Of a stretch of DNA of 64,000 nucleotides, positions 1 to 8,441 are shown piece after piece. Source of the DNA: Sva-07 sp963741755 (GTDB lineage Bacteria; Actinomycetota; Acidimicrobiia; Acidimicrobiales; Ilumatobacteraceae); NCBI GenBank assembly GCA_963741755.1, contig CAVUJG010000019.1, positions 1 through 64,000 on the forward strand. Reading direction: 5' to 3'. The stretch's first letter is position 1. Each line of letters starts with the position of its first letter. Made by a program: the position numbers and the translations under genes. The notes below the pieces were generated by a model that saw only the letters and a program-made list of their open reading frames with translations, made no database searches and was not told where the DNA came from.

Positions 1-812
1 CCATCGGCCATCGCCGCATCGGCGATCTGCTGGATGCGGTGCAGATGGCTGGCGAAACTGGCCGTGACGATGCGGCGGTCACGATGGGCGGCGAACAGGC
101 CCGTGAGCACAGAGCCGACGCTGGTCTCGCTCGGCGAGTAGCCGGCCTCCTCGGCGTTGGTCGAGTCGGCCATCAACAGGCGGATGCCGGGATCCTTGGC
201 GAGCTGGCCGATGCGGGCGAGGTCGGTGCGCCGCGAGTCGACCGGTGTGAGATCGATCTTGTAGTCGCCCGAGTGGAGCACGACGCCCTGGGCGGTGTGC
301 ACGGCGATCGCGTGAGCGTGCGGGACCGAATGGGTGACCGGGATGAACTCGACCTGCAGCGAACCGATCTCGATGGTCTGGCCGTCTTTGACCTTGCGCA
401 TGTCGGTCTTCGGGAGCAGGCCGGCTTCCTCGATGCGGTTGCGGGCGAGGCCGAGGGTGAGCGCGGCGCCGTAGATCGGCAGCGGATCGTCACGGAGATC
501 GCCGATGCCGTCGTGATCGCGCAGCAGGTACTGGATGGCGCCGACGTGGTCTTCGTGGCCGTGGGTGAGCACGAGCGCCGAAATGCGCTGCGCGTTCTCG
601 CGCAGATAGGTGAAGTCCGGCAGGATCAGGTCGACGCCGTGCATGTTGGCGTCGGGGAACATCAGCCCGCAGTCGATGAGGATGATCGTGCGGTCGGGAT
701 CGTCGGCGGCCCCCTGCTCGATCGCCATGCAGTTGCGCCCGATCTCACCGAGCCCGCCGAGGAAGACGATGCGTACGGGCACCGACCCCTTCTTGTTCCT
801 GCGCTCAGCCAC
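1..812 (-). CDS. rnj: Ribonuclease J, N-terminal part (cut by window edge)
   Basis: RNase J is a metallo-beta-lactamase/beta-CASP ribonuclease with endo- and 5'-exonuclease activity in mRNA turnover and rRNA maturation. About 270 codons are visible and the C-terminus lies outside the window. The translation opens MAERRNKKGSVPVRIVFLGG, continues with GEIGRNCMAIE, and carries the metal-binding HGHEDH motif near residues 83-88 and the HSGDYKID segment, all typical of the family. I chose the GTG at 810-812 because the frame runs directly into the conserved LGGLGEIG segment. This start overlaps the dapA stop (GTGGCTGA), implying translational coupling. The dapA-rnj order is common in actinobacteria. 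Identification is secure; the extent is limited by the edge. Confidence 0.93.
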   Translation of the reverse strand, partial: MAERRNKKGSVPVRIVFLGGLGEIGRNCMAIEQGAADDPDRTIILIDCGLMFPDANMHGVDLILPDFTYLRENAQRISALVLTHGHEDHVGAIQYLLRDHDGIGDLRDDPLPIYGAALTLGLARNRIEEAGLLPKTDMRKVKDGQTIEIGSLQVEFIPVTHSVPHAHAIAVHTAQGVVLHSGDYKIDLTPVDSRRTDLARIGQLAKDPGIRLLMADSTNAEEAGYSPSETSVGSVLTGLFAAHRDRRIVTASFASHLHRIQQIADAAMAD

Positions 813-1704
813 GGGCGGCGACCAAGCGTTCGTAGACACCGCGAGCGGCGTGTTCGAGTCCGTGGGGCGTCGGCCCCATCGGGGACCTGCATTCCCCGAC
901 AGCATGACCGAGCGTTCTCAACATCGCCTTCGACGGTACCGGGTTCGGAGCGGCGTCGCTGGTCTCGAACTCGTAGCTCTCCAACTGGCGGGCGTTGATG
1001 CGCCTGGCCGAGTCGACATCACCACGCTGCCAGGCGTCGAACATCGCGACGTGATCCGGCGCGCACCAGTGGGTGGCCACCCCGATCGCGCCGACCGCAC
1101 CGATGGCCAGCAGCGGCAACGTCATCGAGTCGTCGCCGGAGTAGACCTCGAAATCGTCGGGGCAGTTCGCCGCGACGGCGGCGGTGGCGCCTGGGTTGCC
1201 CGCTGCGTCCTTGAGCGCCACGATGTTCGGCACGTCGTTGGCGAGCCGCACGAGCGTGGTGCTGTCGATCTTGCGCCCGGTGCGCTTGGGGATGTCGTAG
1301 AGCACCAGCGGCAGGTCGGTCGAGGCGGCAATCGCACGGAAGTGCGTCTCGAGGCCCGCTTGCGACGGCCGGCTGTAGAACGGGCAGACGCCGAGGACTC
1401 CGGCGATGCCGAGGTGCCCCGCCTCCTCGGTGAGGCCGATGTCGTGGCGGGTGTTCGATCCGGTCGTGCCGGCGATCACGGGCACGGTGACAGCGTTCAC
1501 GATCGCCTCGAACAAGGTCAGCTTCTCGTCGATCGACAGCGTGGCCGACTCGCCGGTCGTGCCGGACACCACGAGGCCTTCGTTGCCCTGTTCGACGAGC
1601 CATTTCGCCAACGACACCGCTGCATCGACGTCGAGTTCACCGTCGCCGTCGAACGGGGTGACCATCGCGGTGAGCACCCGACCGAAGAGCGCCATCAGCG
1701 CCAC
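805..1704 (-). CDS. dapA: 4-hydroxy-tetrahydrodipicolinate synthase
   Basis: DapA condenses pyruvate with aspartate semialdehyde, the first committed step of the diaminopimelate/lysine pathway, in the cytoplasm. The 299-residue length is typical. It has the SGTTGE substrate-loop motif near residue 47, the YDIPKRTG segment with the catalytic-triad tyrosine, and the Schiff-base lysine in ALKDAAGNP near residue 163. It overlaps rnj by 8 bp and lies 57 bp downstream of a flippase-like membrane gene on the same strand. The pathway partner dapB is about 8 kb away on the same strand, separated by inserted cassettes. Confidence 0.95.
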   Translation of the reverse strand: MALMALFGRVLTAMVTPFDGDGELDVDAAVSLAKWLVEQGNEGLVVSGTTGESATLSIDEKLTLFEAIVNAVTVPVIAGTTGSNTRHDIGLTEEAGHLGIAGVLGVCPFYSRPSQAGLETHFRAIAASTDLPLVLYDIPKRTGRKIDSTTLVRLANDVPNIVALKDAAGNPGATAAVAANCPDDFEVYSGDDSMTLPLLAIGAVGAIGVATHWCAPDHVAMFDAWQRGDVDSARRINARQLESYEFETSDAAPNPVPSKAMLRTLGHAVGECRSPMGPTPHGLEHAARGVYERLVAARG

Positions 1705-1761
1705 CGCCGCGAATGAGAGGGGCGGCGTCGGGCGGTCATCACACGATTCACAGCCCGCAAC

Positions 1762-2814
1762 CTATTCGATCACCGCCGGTTCGTGCAGTTCGATTCGCGG
1801 CAGAGCGACGTCCGAGCGACGGGTGACGTCGAGTCGCCATGCCACGTACAGGAGCGCGCCCAATGCGATCGGCACGACATAGGTGAGCAGACGGTAGATC
1901 AGCACCCCTGCCAGCGCCGTCGATGGTTCGACCCCGGCCGCAACGAGTGCGCCGGTCAGCCCGGCCTCGACCACTCCGACGCCGCCGGGCACCGGAACGA
2001 ACGAACTGAGCAACGTCACCACGAAGAACACCCGGCCGAACTCGACGAGTCCGAGTTCGTCACCCACGCCCAGCCCTCGGAGCGCAACCAGCAGGATGAC
2101 CGCGCCGACCGATTGTGCGAGCGCAGTTCGCAGCAACAGTCCGACCGGACGTCCCGCGCACACGCGCAGCGAGGCCCGCACGTCGAGCAGGCCGGCAGCG
2201 ACGTCGTGGCCGACCACGTGCGACGCCAGCGATGGCCACCGCCTGGTCGCCCGATCGGTGAGACGATGCAGCAGGTTGACCAGCCATGCCGTGATGCGTT
2301 CGGATCGCAGCACGACGGCCCAGAACAGCGCCGAGCCGACCACGACGACGGCACAGACTGCGAGCATGGCCAGATCGGTCGTCGTCGGTGGACGCTGCGT
2401 GACGTCGACGAGCAGGACACCGAACGGCAGCAACCAGGTGACGAACGTCGTCGCCACGCCGTAGGCGACGAGCATCGAGGTGAACGTGGTCGTGGGAACC
2501 GACGCATCACGAGCGATCGACCATCGCAGGCCCGTCGCCAGTGGTCCTCCGAGGGGCAACCCCTTGCTGGCTGCGGTGCCGACGTCGTGGATCGTCAGTG
2601 AGCGGCCGAACGACGTGGTGCCGAGCAGTCGCCGCACGATGTCGGCCCGGCTGGCCCGCTCGAGCACGGCCAACGCGAGCAACGCAACGACCGCCGCACC
2701 CGACAGCGTGCGCATCTCGGTGATGGCATCACCAATGGTGTCGCGCTGGAACCAGACAGCGACGAACAGCACCGACCCGACGAGCGCCACGAGGCCTGCT
2801 CGAAGGAGTTCCAT
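1762..2814 (-). CDS. Flippase-like (UPF0104/MprF N-terminal-like) integral membrane protein
   Basis: This protein of about 350 residues has 7-8 hydrophobic segments and the PVPGGVGVVEAG signature near residue 275, characteristic of the UPF0104/lysylphosphatidylglycerol-synthase transmembrane family (YbhN, AglD and MprF flippase-domain relatives). Members are thought to move or modify lipid-linked substrates; the substrate here is unknown. I start at ATG 2812-2814 (MELLRAGLVALVG), where the first membrane segment begins. The open frame extends much further upstream, but that part is the antisense of the amino-acid-binding gene and has no membrane-protein character. It probably heads a short operon with dapA and rnj. 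Confidence 0.8.
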   Translation of the reverse strand: MELLRAGLVALVGSVLFVAVWFQRDTIGDAITEMRTLSGAAVVALLALAVLERASRADIVRRLLGTTSFGRSLTIHDVGTAASKGLPLGGPLATGLRWSIARDASVPTTTFTSMLVAYGVATTFVTWLLPFGVLLVDVTQRPPTTTDLAMLAVCAVVVVGSALFWAVVLRSERITAWLVNLLHRLTDRATRRWPSLASHVVGHDVAAGLLDVRASLRVCAGRPVGLLLRTALAQSVGAVILLVALRGLGVGDELGLVEFGRVFFVVTLLSSFVPVPGGVGVVEAGLTGALVAAGVEPSTALAGVLIYRLLTYVVPIALGALLYVAWRLDVTRRSDVALPRIELHEPAVIE

Positions 2815-2913
2815 CCTCGATCGTCGTGCCACGGCCGGACGGTAGGTCTCAGGGGAAAGGCGTGCGCAGTCAAGCCAGCCAGTAGTTTTCCCGATTGCGT
2901 GAACAACAACCTG

Positions 2914-2919
2914 AAGGAG
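2914..2919 (+). promoter_or_regulatory. Ribosome binding site deciding the start of the amino-acid-binding lipoprotein
   Basis: AAGGAG lies 6 nt before ATG 2926. The frame is open from an upstream GTG at 2899, but the strong Shine-Dalgarno and the immediate lipoprotein signal peptide (MRRSPALRRIIPAIAVG) favour 2926. This is one of the few strong SD sequences in the window. Confidence 0.75.
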
Positions 2920-2925
2920 AACCTC

Positions 2926-3843
2926 ATGCGACGCTCCCCCGCCCTGCGCCGGATCATCCCCGCCATCGCCGTCGGCGCCCTCGTCCTGGCCGCCTGCGGC
3001 AGTGACGACGACTCCGGCGACTCGACCGACTCCGCCGACGAGACCCTTGCCCCGGCCGACACGTCGGCCGGCAGCGAGACCGACGGCGCTGCCGACTGCA
3101 GCTCGACGATCGACGACGGTGTCCTCACCATCGCGACCGGTGAACCCGCCTTCTACCCCTGGGTGATCGACAACGCCCCCGAGACGGGCGAAGGCTTCGA
3201 GGCCGCTGTCGCTCTCGCCGTTGCCGCTGAGATGGGCTACGAGGGCGACGCCGTCGTTTGGACCCGCACCACCTTCGACGAGGCGATCCAGCCGGGCGCG
3301 AAGAGCTTCGACATGAACCTCCAGCAGTACTCGATCACTCCCGAACGTGCCGAGAACATCGACTTCTCGTTGCCGTACTTCACGAGCAACCAGGCAATCG
3401 TCGCCCTCGAGGGCTCGGCCGCCGAGGGAGCAACCACCATCGCCGACCTCAAGGACGTCAAGTTCGGCGCCCAGGTCGGCACGACCAGCCTGGCGTTCAT
3501 CACCGACGTGATCCAGCCCACCCAGGAACCGTTCGTGTACGACGACAACGTGGGAGCCAAGGCCGCACTCGAAGCGAACCAGATCGACGCTGCGGTGTTC
3601 GACCTGCCGACCGCGCTGTACGTCTCCGGCGTCGAGATCGAGGGCAGCGCCGTCGTCGGCCAGTTCCCGGCCGACGCCGGCGGCACGACCGACCAGTTCG
3701 GCTTCGTCCTCGAGAAGGACAGTGCGCTGACTGCGTGCGTCGATGCGGCGATCACGACGCTCACCGACAACGGTGAACTCGATGCGATCACCCAGGAATG
3801 GCTGTCCGACTTCACCGGTGCGCCGGTGATCACCGTCGAGTGA
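2926..3843 (+). CDS. ABC transporter substrate-binding lipoprotein, polar amino-acid family
   Basis: Extracytoplasmic solute-binding protein of family 3 (SBP_bac_3), anchored by lipid. Of its 305 residues, the first 24 form a lipoprotein signal with lipobox LAAC followed by an Asp/Ser-rich linker. The mature part has the family segments FEAAVALAVAAEMGY, TFDEAIQPGAKSFDMNLQQ and ERAENIDFSLPYF, where binding proteins contact the ligand amino group. It is followed after 25 bp by the permease and then the ATPase, making a complete three-gene importer. The ligand is probably an amino acid or derivative but cannot be specified. The flippase-like gene diverges from it. Confidence 0.9.
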   Translation: MRRSPALRRIIPAIAVGALVLAACGSDDDSGDSTDSADETLAPADTSAGSETDGAADCSSTIDDGVLTIATGEPAFYPWVIDNAPETGEGFEAAVALAVAAEMGYEGDAVVWTRTTFDEAIQPGAKSFDMNLQQYSITPERAENIDFSLPYFTSNQAIVALEGSAAEGATTIADLKDVKFGAQVGTTSLAFITDVIQPTQEPFVYDDNVGAKAALEANQIDAAVFDLPTALYVSGVEIEGSAVVGQFPADAGGTTDQFGFVLEKDSALTACVDAAITTLTDNGELDAITQEWLSDFTGAPVITVE

Positions 3844-3868
3844 CCGGCCCCGGTACGGCACAGATTTC

Positions 3869-4706
3869 ATGACGAATCGACCGACCCGGCGCGAGCGCTA
3901 CGAGCGCGCTCGACGCCGGCGGTCGAACGTCATCGCCACCGTCAGCACCGTCGTCGTCGTCGGCGCACTGATCATCCTGATCCCGATGTCACCGGGCTGG
4001 GATCGGGTGCGACAGGCGTTCTTCGACGGCGACGTGTTCCGCGAAAGCTTTCCCGGGTTGCTCCGCGCGTTCTGGCTCGACGTCCAGATCCTGCTGTGGT
4101 CGACGCCGTTGATCCTCGTCGCGTCGCTCCTGCTGGCCCTGGCCCGCAACACTCGCAGCCCGGCGCTGTTTCCGTTGCGCGCATTCGCGATCGTCTACAT
4201 CGACGTGCTTGCGCGGCATCCCGGTGATCCTGCTGGTGTTCCTCATCGGCTTCGGCGTGCCCGCGCTGGGGCTGTCGCGGGAGTGGGCGAACCCGCTCAT
4301 CTGGGGCACCGTCACCCTCGTGCTGTCGTACTCGGCGTACACCGCCGAGATCATCCGGGCGGGCATCGACAGCGTGCACGAGAGCCAACGGGCGGCGGCC
4401 CGGTCGCTCGGCATGTCGAGCCGCCAGACGATGTCGACCGTGATCCTCCCCCAGGCGTTCCGCAGGATCGTGCCACCGCTGATGAACACCTTCGTCAGCC
4501 TCCAGAAGGACGTGGCGCTCGTCAGTCTGATCGGCCCGGTCGAGATCCTGCGCCAGGCCGGCATCGACAAGGCGACCTACGCCAACTTCACTCCGTACGT
4601 GGCTGCCTCGGTGATCTTCCTGGCGCTCACGATCCCCTGCACACGTCTCGCCGACTACGCGCTCGCCCGACAACGGCGACGCACCGGAGCGACGACGATC
4701 GCATGA
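3869..4706 (+). CDS. Polar amino-acid ABC transporter permease, with apparent +1 frameshift
   Basis: HisM/GlnP-type inner-membrane permease. The first 114 residues (MTNRPTRRERYERARRRRSN, then membrane segments VIATVSTVVVVGALIILIP and ILLWSTPLILVASLLLALA) are in one frame, ending at YIDVL. From 4209 the protein continues in the next frame as RGIPVILLVFLIGFGVP, then AYTAEIIRAGI and the EAA-loop-like ESQRAAARSLGMSS. The family has an uninterrupted Y-E/D-x-x-RG-T/I-P junction exactly here, and removing one T from CTT at 4208-4210 restores it. The stop overlaps the ATPase start (ATGA). It is probably intact in vivo with a sequencing indel; a genuine pseudogene is the alternative. Confidence 0.85.
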
Positions 4707-5485
4707 CGAACGAACCCGTTCCGGCGCCGGCGAGCACGCCGCTCCTCAAACTGCAACTCCGCGGCGTCTTCAAGGCGTTCGATGACACCACCGTGCTCGA
4801 CGGCATCGACCTCGACGTCGCTCAGGGCGACGTGATCACGCTGATCGGAGCGTCGGGGTCCGGCAAGTCCACGTTGTTGCGCTGCATGAACATGCTCGAG
4901 CCGGTCGACGACGGCGAGGTCCTCTTCGACGGCGTCGACATCGCCGAGCCCGGCCTCGACCCCGACCCGATCCGGCGCCGTATCGGCATGGTGTTCCAGA
5001 GCTTCAACCTGTTCCCGCACATGACGGTCACCGACAACGTCGCGATCGGCCCGCGCAAGGTGCTCGGGGTCCCGAAGGCCACGGCTCGCGCCGACGCCCT
5101 GGAGATGCTGACCCGGCTCGGGCTCGCCGCCCGCGCCGACGCGTATCCCGACCAGCTGTCGGGCGGCCAACAGCAACGTGTGGCGATCGCCAGGTCGCTG
5201 GCGATGAACCCCGAGGTGATGCTGCTCGACGAGATCACCTCCGCGCTCGACCCCGAACTCGTCGGCGAGGTGCTCGACGTGGTCCGCGGCTTGAAGGCCG
5301 ACGGGATGACGATGCTGATCGCCACCCACGAGATGGCGTTCGCCCGCGAGATCAGCGACCGCGTGTGCTTCCTGCACCAAGGTCGGATCCTCGAAGAGGG
5401 CCCCCCGGCAGTGATCTTCGGATCGCCGCGCGAACAGCGCACACAGGAGTTCCTCCAACGCGTCATCGACGCCGGCCGGCTCTGA
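4703..5485 (+). CDS. Polar amino-acid ABC transporter ATP-binding protein (GlnQ/HisP type)
   Basis: Cytoplasmic ATPase of the importer, about 260 residues. Visible motifs in order are Walker A GASGSGKST near residue 52, Q-loop FQSFNLFPHMT, signature LSGGQQQR, Walker B VMLLDEITSALDPE and H-loop ATHEMAFA. The pattern VFQSFNLFPHMTVxxNV is typical of the polar amino-acid subfamily. The start ATG overlaps the permease stop by 4 bp, so translation is coupled. Its 3' end is 10 bp from that of the convergent CoA ligase. Confidence 0.95.
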   Translation: MTNEPVPAPASTPLLKLQLRGVFKAFDDTTVLDGIDLDVAQGDVITLIGASGSGKSTLLRCMNMLEPVDDGEVLFDGVDIAEPGLDPDPIRRRIGMVFQSFNLFPHMTVTDNVAIGPRKVLGVPKATARADALEMLTRLGLAARADAYPDQLSGGQQQRVAIARSLAMNPEVMLLDEITSALDPELVGEVLDVVRGLKADGMTMLIATHEMAFAREISDRVCFLHQGRILEEGPPAVIFGSPREQRTQEFLQRVIDAGRL

Positions 5486-5495
5486 CGGCGGCGGT

Positions 5496-7121
5496 TCAGC
5501 CGTCCATCAACGTGGTGCTGTACTCGTCGCGCAGGGTCTTCTTCGAGAACTTGCCGACGCTGGTCTTGGGAACCTCGTCGATCCACACGACGCCCTTGGG
5601 CATCTGCCACTTGGCGATCTTGCCCTCGAGGAACGACAGGACTTCGTCCTCGGTGAGCTCCTCGCCGGGAGCGACCACGACACAGGCGAGCGGTGCCTCG
5701 CCCCATCGTTCGTGCGCGACACCGATGACTGCGGCTTCGGCGATCTTCGGGTGTGCCATCAGCTCGTTCTCGAGCTCGACCGAGCTGATCCACTCGCCAC
5801 CCGACTTGATCAGGTCCTTGGTGCGGTCGACCAGGCGGACGAAGCCGCGTTCGTTGACGGTTGCGACGTCGCCGGTCTTGAGCCAGCCATCGTCGGTGAA
5901 GCTCTCGCGTGAGCGCTCGTCGTCGTAGTAGTCGGACGCGATCCAGTTGCCCCGGCACTGCAGTTCGCCACTGCTCTCGCCGTCCCACGGCACCGGGTTC
6001 GTCGTGCCGGGCTCGACGACACGGCACTCGGCGCCGAAGACGATGCGCCCCACCTGGGTGCGCAACTCGGCCTGCTCGTCCTGCGGGAGCGTCTCCTGAT
6101 CTGCGTCCAGACGGCACACCGCAGCGATCGGGCTCGTCTCGGTCATGCCCCACGCCTGGAAGATCGGCAGACCGGTCTGCTCGCGGTAGGCCTCCGACAG
6201 CGACTTCGGCACGGCGGAGCCACCGCACGGGATCGACCGCAGCGACGAGGTGTCTCGGCCCTTCAGCTCGGGCAATACCGCCATCCAGATCGTCGGCACG
6301 CCGGCGGCAACGGTGACCTTCTCGTTCACGATCAGGTTCGCAACGGCCGGGCCGGACAGGTCGGGGCCGGGCATCACCAGCGTCGCGCCGGTGGCGACGG
6401 CGGCATGGGCGAGGCCCCACGCGTTGGCATGGAACATCGGAACGACCGGCAGGATCACGTCGCTCTCGCGGGCGCCCAAGCTGTCGGCGGTCATCGCACC
6501 CATCGTGTGCAGGAACGTCGAACGGTGCGTGTAGACGACACCCTTCGGGTTGCCGGTCGTGCCGCTCGTGTAACACATGCTGGCGGCGCGGTGCTCGTCG
6601 TCGACGTGGAACTCGACGGGGTCGGCGGCGGCGAGCAACTCCTCGTAGTCGAGCAGAACGTGGCCGTTCAGGTCGGCGGGAATGTCGCCCTTGCCGTCGT
6701 CCATCATCACGAGGTGCTTCAGGCGTTCGAACGTCGGCAGCAGCGGCGCGAGGAGCCCGAGCAGTGAGCGGTCGACGAAGATCACCTCGTCGTCGGCGTG
6801 GTTGACGATGTAGGTGAGTTGCTCGGGGAACAGCCGGATGTTGAGCGTGTGCAGGACTCGACCGGTGCACGGTGCGGCGAAGTACAGCTCGAGGTGGCGG
6901 GCGGTGTTCCAGGCAAACGTGCCGACGCGGCCGTCGGCGGAGATCCCGAGGTCGTCGAGCACACCGCCGAGCTTGCGGGTGCGCGCTGCCCACTCACCGT
7001 AGGTGGTGCGTTCGAGACCGGCGCCGGTTGCGGTGACGATCTCCTTGTGCGGGTGGTACTTCTCCGCCCGTTCGAAAATGTGCGGGATGGCGAGCGGAAC
7101 GTCTTGCATCAGGCCTTGCAT
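5496..7121 (-). CDS. Long-chain fatty-acid--CoA ligase (FadD-like acyl-CoA synthetase)
   Basis: ANL-superfamily adenylating enzyme that activates a fatty acid or similar carboxylate to its CoA thioester. About 541 residues, with P-loop YTSGTTGNPKGVVYTH near residue 185, QAWGMTETSP, the motif GDVATVNERGFVRLVDRTKD with the hinge aspartate, and the C-terminal lysine segment KTSVGKFSKK. I start at ATG 7119-7121 (MQGLMQDVPLAIPHIFERA), which lies 7 nt after a TACGTT hexamer and so may be leaderless. More N-terminal in-frame starts lie over the divergent gene and encode low-complexity sequence. It stands alone; the substrate is unknown, but the medium/long-chain subfamily fits. Confidence 0.9.
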   Translation of the reverse strand: MQGLMQDVPLAIPHIFERAEKYHPHKEIVTATGAGLERTTYGEWAARTRKLGGVLDDLGISADGRVGTFAWNTARHLELYFAAPCTGRVLHTLNIRLFPEQLTYIVNHADDEVIFVDRSLLGLLAPLLPTFERLKHLVMMDDGKGDIPADLNGHVLLDYEELLAAADPVEFHVDDEHRAASMCYTSGTTGNPKGVVYTHRSTFLHTMGAMTADSLGARESDVILPVVPMFHANAWGLAHAAVATGATLVMPGPDLSGPAVANLIVNEKVTVAAGVPTIWMAVLPELKGRDTSSLRSIPCGGSAVPKSLSEAYREQTGLPIFQAWGMTETSPIAAVCRLDADQETLPQDEQAELRTQVGRIVFGAECRVVEPGTTNPVPWDGESSGELQCRGNWIASDYYDDERSRESFTDDGWLKTGDVATVNERGFVRLVDRTKDLIKSGGEWISSVELENELMAHPKIAEAAVIGVAHERWGEAPLACVVVAPGEELTEDEVLSFLEGKIAKWQMPKGVVWIDEVPKTSVGKFSKKTLRDEYSTTLMDG

Positions 7122-7183
7122 GAGGGCGAACGTAGCGCGCACCGCCACCCGCCGATCCACCGAGGGCGATACCGTTGCGCCGG

Positions 7184-7825
7184 ATGACCGAGAGCGCAGC
7201 GATCGAAGCGGCAGATGCGCCGCATGTGCGACCTGCCTGGGCACCGCTGACGCTCGTTGCCTTCGTGCTGCTGGTCATCGCCACCAACGTGGCCAGCGGC
7301 GTCTGGGCGCGGTGGGTCGAAACGAACCCCGAGGGCCTGCTCCTGCTGTCGTCGCGTAACCGATACCTGGCGCTCACCCTCGCCGCTGGTGTGTCTGTGC
7401 CCGTGTACATCGTGATCGGGTTCCTCCGGATCGGCGCGGCGTTCCTGGTGTGCCACATGATCGGGCGCGCGTATCACGACGATGCGATCGGCTGGTTCCG
7501 CAAGTACCTCGGAGTCCGTCAGGACGCGATCGACTCGTTCAACCGTGGATTCTCGAAAGCGGAGTGGATCCTGATTCCGTTCTTCGCCGGCTCGAACATC
7601 GTGGCTGCGCTCAGTGGCGTGCACCGCACTCCCCCGGTGAGGCTCGCCGTGCTGCTCTCGGTCGGCATCGCCGGGCGCCTGGCCCTGATGTGGTGGCTGG
7701 CCCGAACATTCGAAGCCCAGCTCGTCGATTTCCTCGAGTGGTTGCAGCGTTACCAGTGGTGGGCGGTGGGCATCTCGATCGGCCTCGTGGTGCTCGTCAA
7801 CCTCCGCAACTTCCGCGGCGCTTGA
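7184..7825 (+). CDS. Integral membrane protein of unknown function (DedA/VTT-like features)
   Basis: About 213 residues with four or five hydrophobic segments (around residues 18-38, 60-85, 128-150 and 180-205 of the reading from ATG 7184). The stretch RGFSKAEWILIPFFAGSNIVAALSG resembles DedA/VTT-type membrane proteins, but only weakly, so I leave the function open. ATG 7184 is preferred over the in-frame TTG at 7175 because a TACCGT hexamer ends at 7175. Its stop codon TGA (7823-7825) is the first three bases of a REP element. It diverges from the CoA ligase. Confidence 0.7.
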   Translation: MTESAAIEAADAPHVRPAWAPLTLVAFVLLVIATNVASGVWARWVETNPEGLLLLSSRNRYLALTLAAGVSVPVYIVIGFLRIGAAFLVCHMIGRAYHDDAIGWFRKYLGVRQDAIDSFNRGFSKAEWILIPFFAGSNIVAALSGVHRTPPVRLAVLLSVGIAGRLALMWWLARTFEAQLVDFLEWLQRYQWWAVGISIGLVVLVNLRNFRGA

Positions 7826-7856
7826 TTACAACAGGGGTCAGACCCGCGATGTAATC
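7823..7856 (+). repeat. REP-like palindromic element, copy 1
   Basis: A 34-bp element with outer arms GATTACA/TGTAATC and a central GGGTC-A-GACCC palindrome. Its leading TGA is the stop codon of the membrane protein gene at 7184. It sits between that gene and tpx and is identical in core to copy 2. This is one of six copies in the window and is associated with the RAYT gene at 8423. Confidence 0.95.
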
Positions 7857-7915
7857 GCACAATCAAGCGGAGCTCGCATGGGCCGAACGGGCCCGACGTT
7901 GCTAGAACGACAGCC

Positions 7916-8410
7916 ATGGCTCAAGTCACCCTCGGCGGAAACCCCGTCAACACGTCCGGAGATCTCCCTTCGATCGGCGCTTCGGCACCCGCCTATTCGC
8001 TCGTCGGCGCCGATCTCGGCGAGTTCGACGCCGGCCAGTTCGCCGGTAAGAACGTGATCCTCAACATCTTCCCGAGCATCGACACGCCGACGTGCGCCAC
8101 GAGCGTTCGCCAGTTCAACGAGCGCGCCGCCGGTATGGACGAGACGGTCGTGGTGTGCGTGTCGGCCGACCTGCCGTTCGCGATGGGCCGCTTCTGCGGC
8201 GCCGAGGGCATCGAGAACGTGAAGGTCGGCTCGACGTTCCGCTCAGACTTCGGGTCGGACTACGGCGTCACACTGACCGACGGCGTGCTCCAGGGCGTGC
8301 TCGCCCGCGCCGTGGTCGTGATCGGTCCCGACGGCACGGTGAAGCACACCGAACTCGTCGCCGAGATCGCCCAGGAACCGAACTACGACGCCGCCCTCGC
8401 CGCCCTCTGA
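7916..8410 (+). CDS. tpx: Thiol peroxidase (2-Cys peroxiredoxin, Tpx family)
   Basis: Reduces hydrogen peroxide and organic hydroperoxides using thioredoxin-type reductants. The 164-residue length is normal for Tpx. The peroxidatic cysteine is in FPSIDTPTCATSVRQFN near residue 60, and the resolving cysteine is in MGRFCGAEG near residue 94; both are present, with the conserved Thr and Arg. Its stop TGA (8408-8410) is formed by the first bases of REP copy 2, so the coding sequence ends exactly where the RAYT element begins. Confidence 0.95.
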   Translation: MAQVTLGGNPVNTSGDLPSIGASAPAYSLVGADLGEFDAGQFAGKNVILNIFPSIDTPTCATSVRQFNERAAGMDETVVVCVSADLPFAMGRFCGAEGIENVKVGSTFRSDFGSDYGVTLTDGVLQGVLARAVVVIGPDGTVKHTELVAEIAQEPNYDAALAAL

Positions 8411-8441
8411 TTACAACAGGGGTCAGACCCGCGATGTAATC
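8408..8441 (+). repeat. REP-like palindromic element, copy 2 (left end of RAYT unit)
   Basis: Same core as copy 1. On the + strand its TGA is the tpx stop. On the - strand the TGA within the central palindrome (8423-8425) is the stop of the RAYT gene, so one element terminates two genes on opposite strands. Confidence 0.95.

Noticed and set aside
3869..5485. A permease-ATPase fusion in the amino-acid importer
   Set aside because: The middle of that frame is nonsense (Arg/Pro/Gly-rich), while the true permease continues in another frame from 4209 and ends by overlapping the ATPase start.
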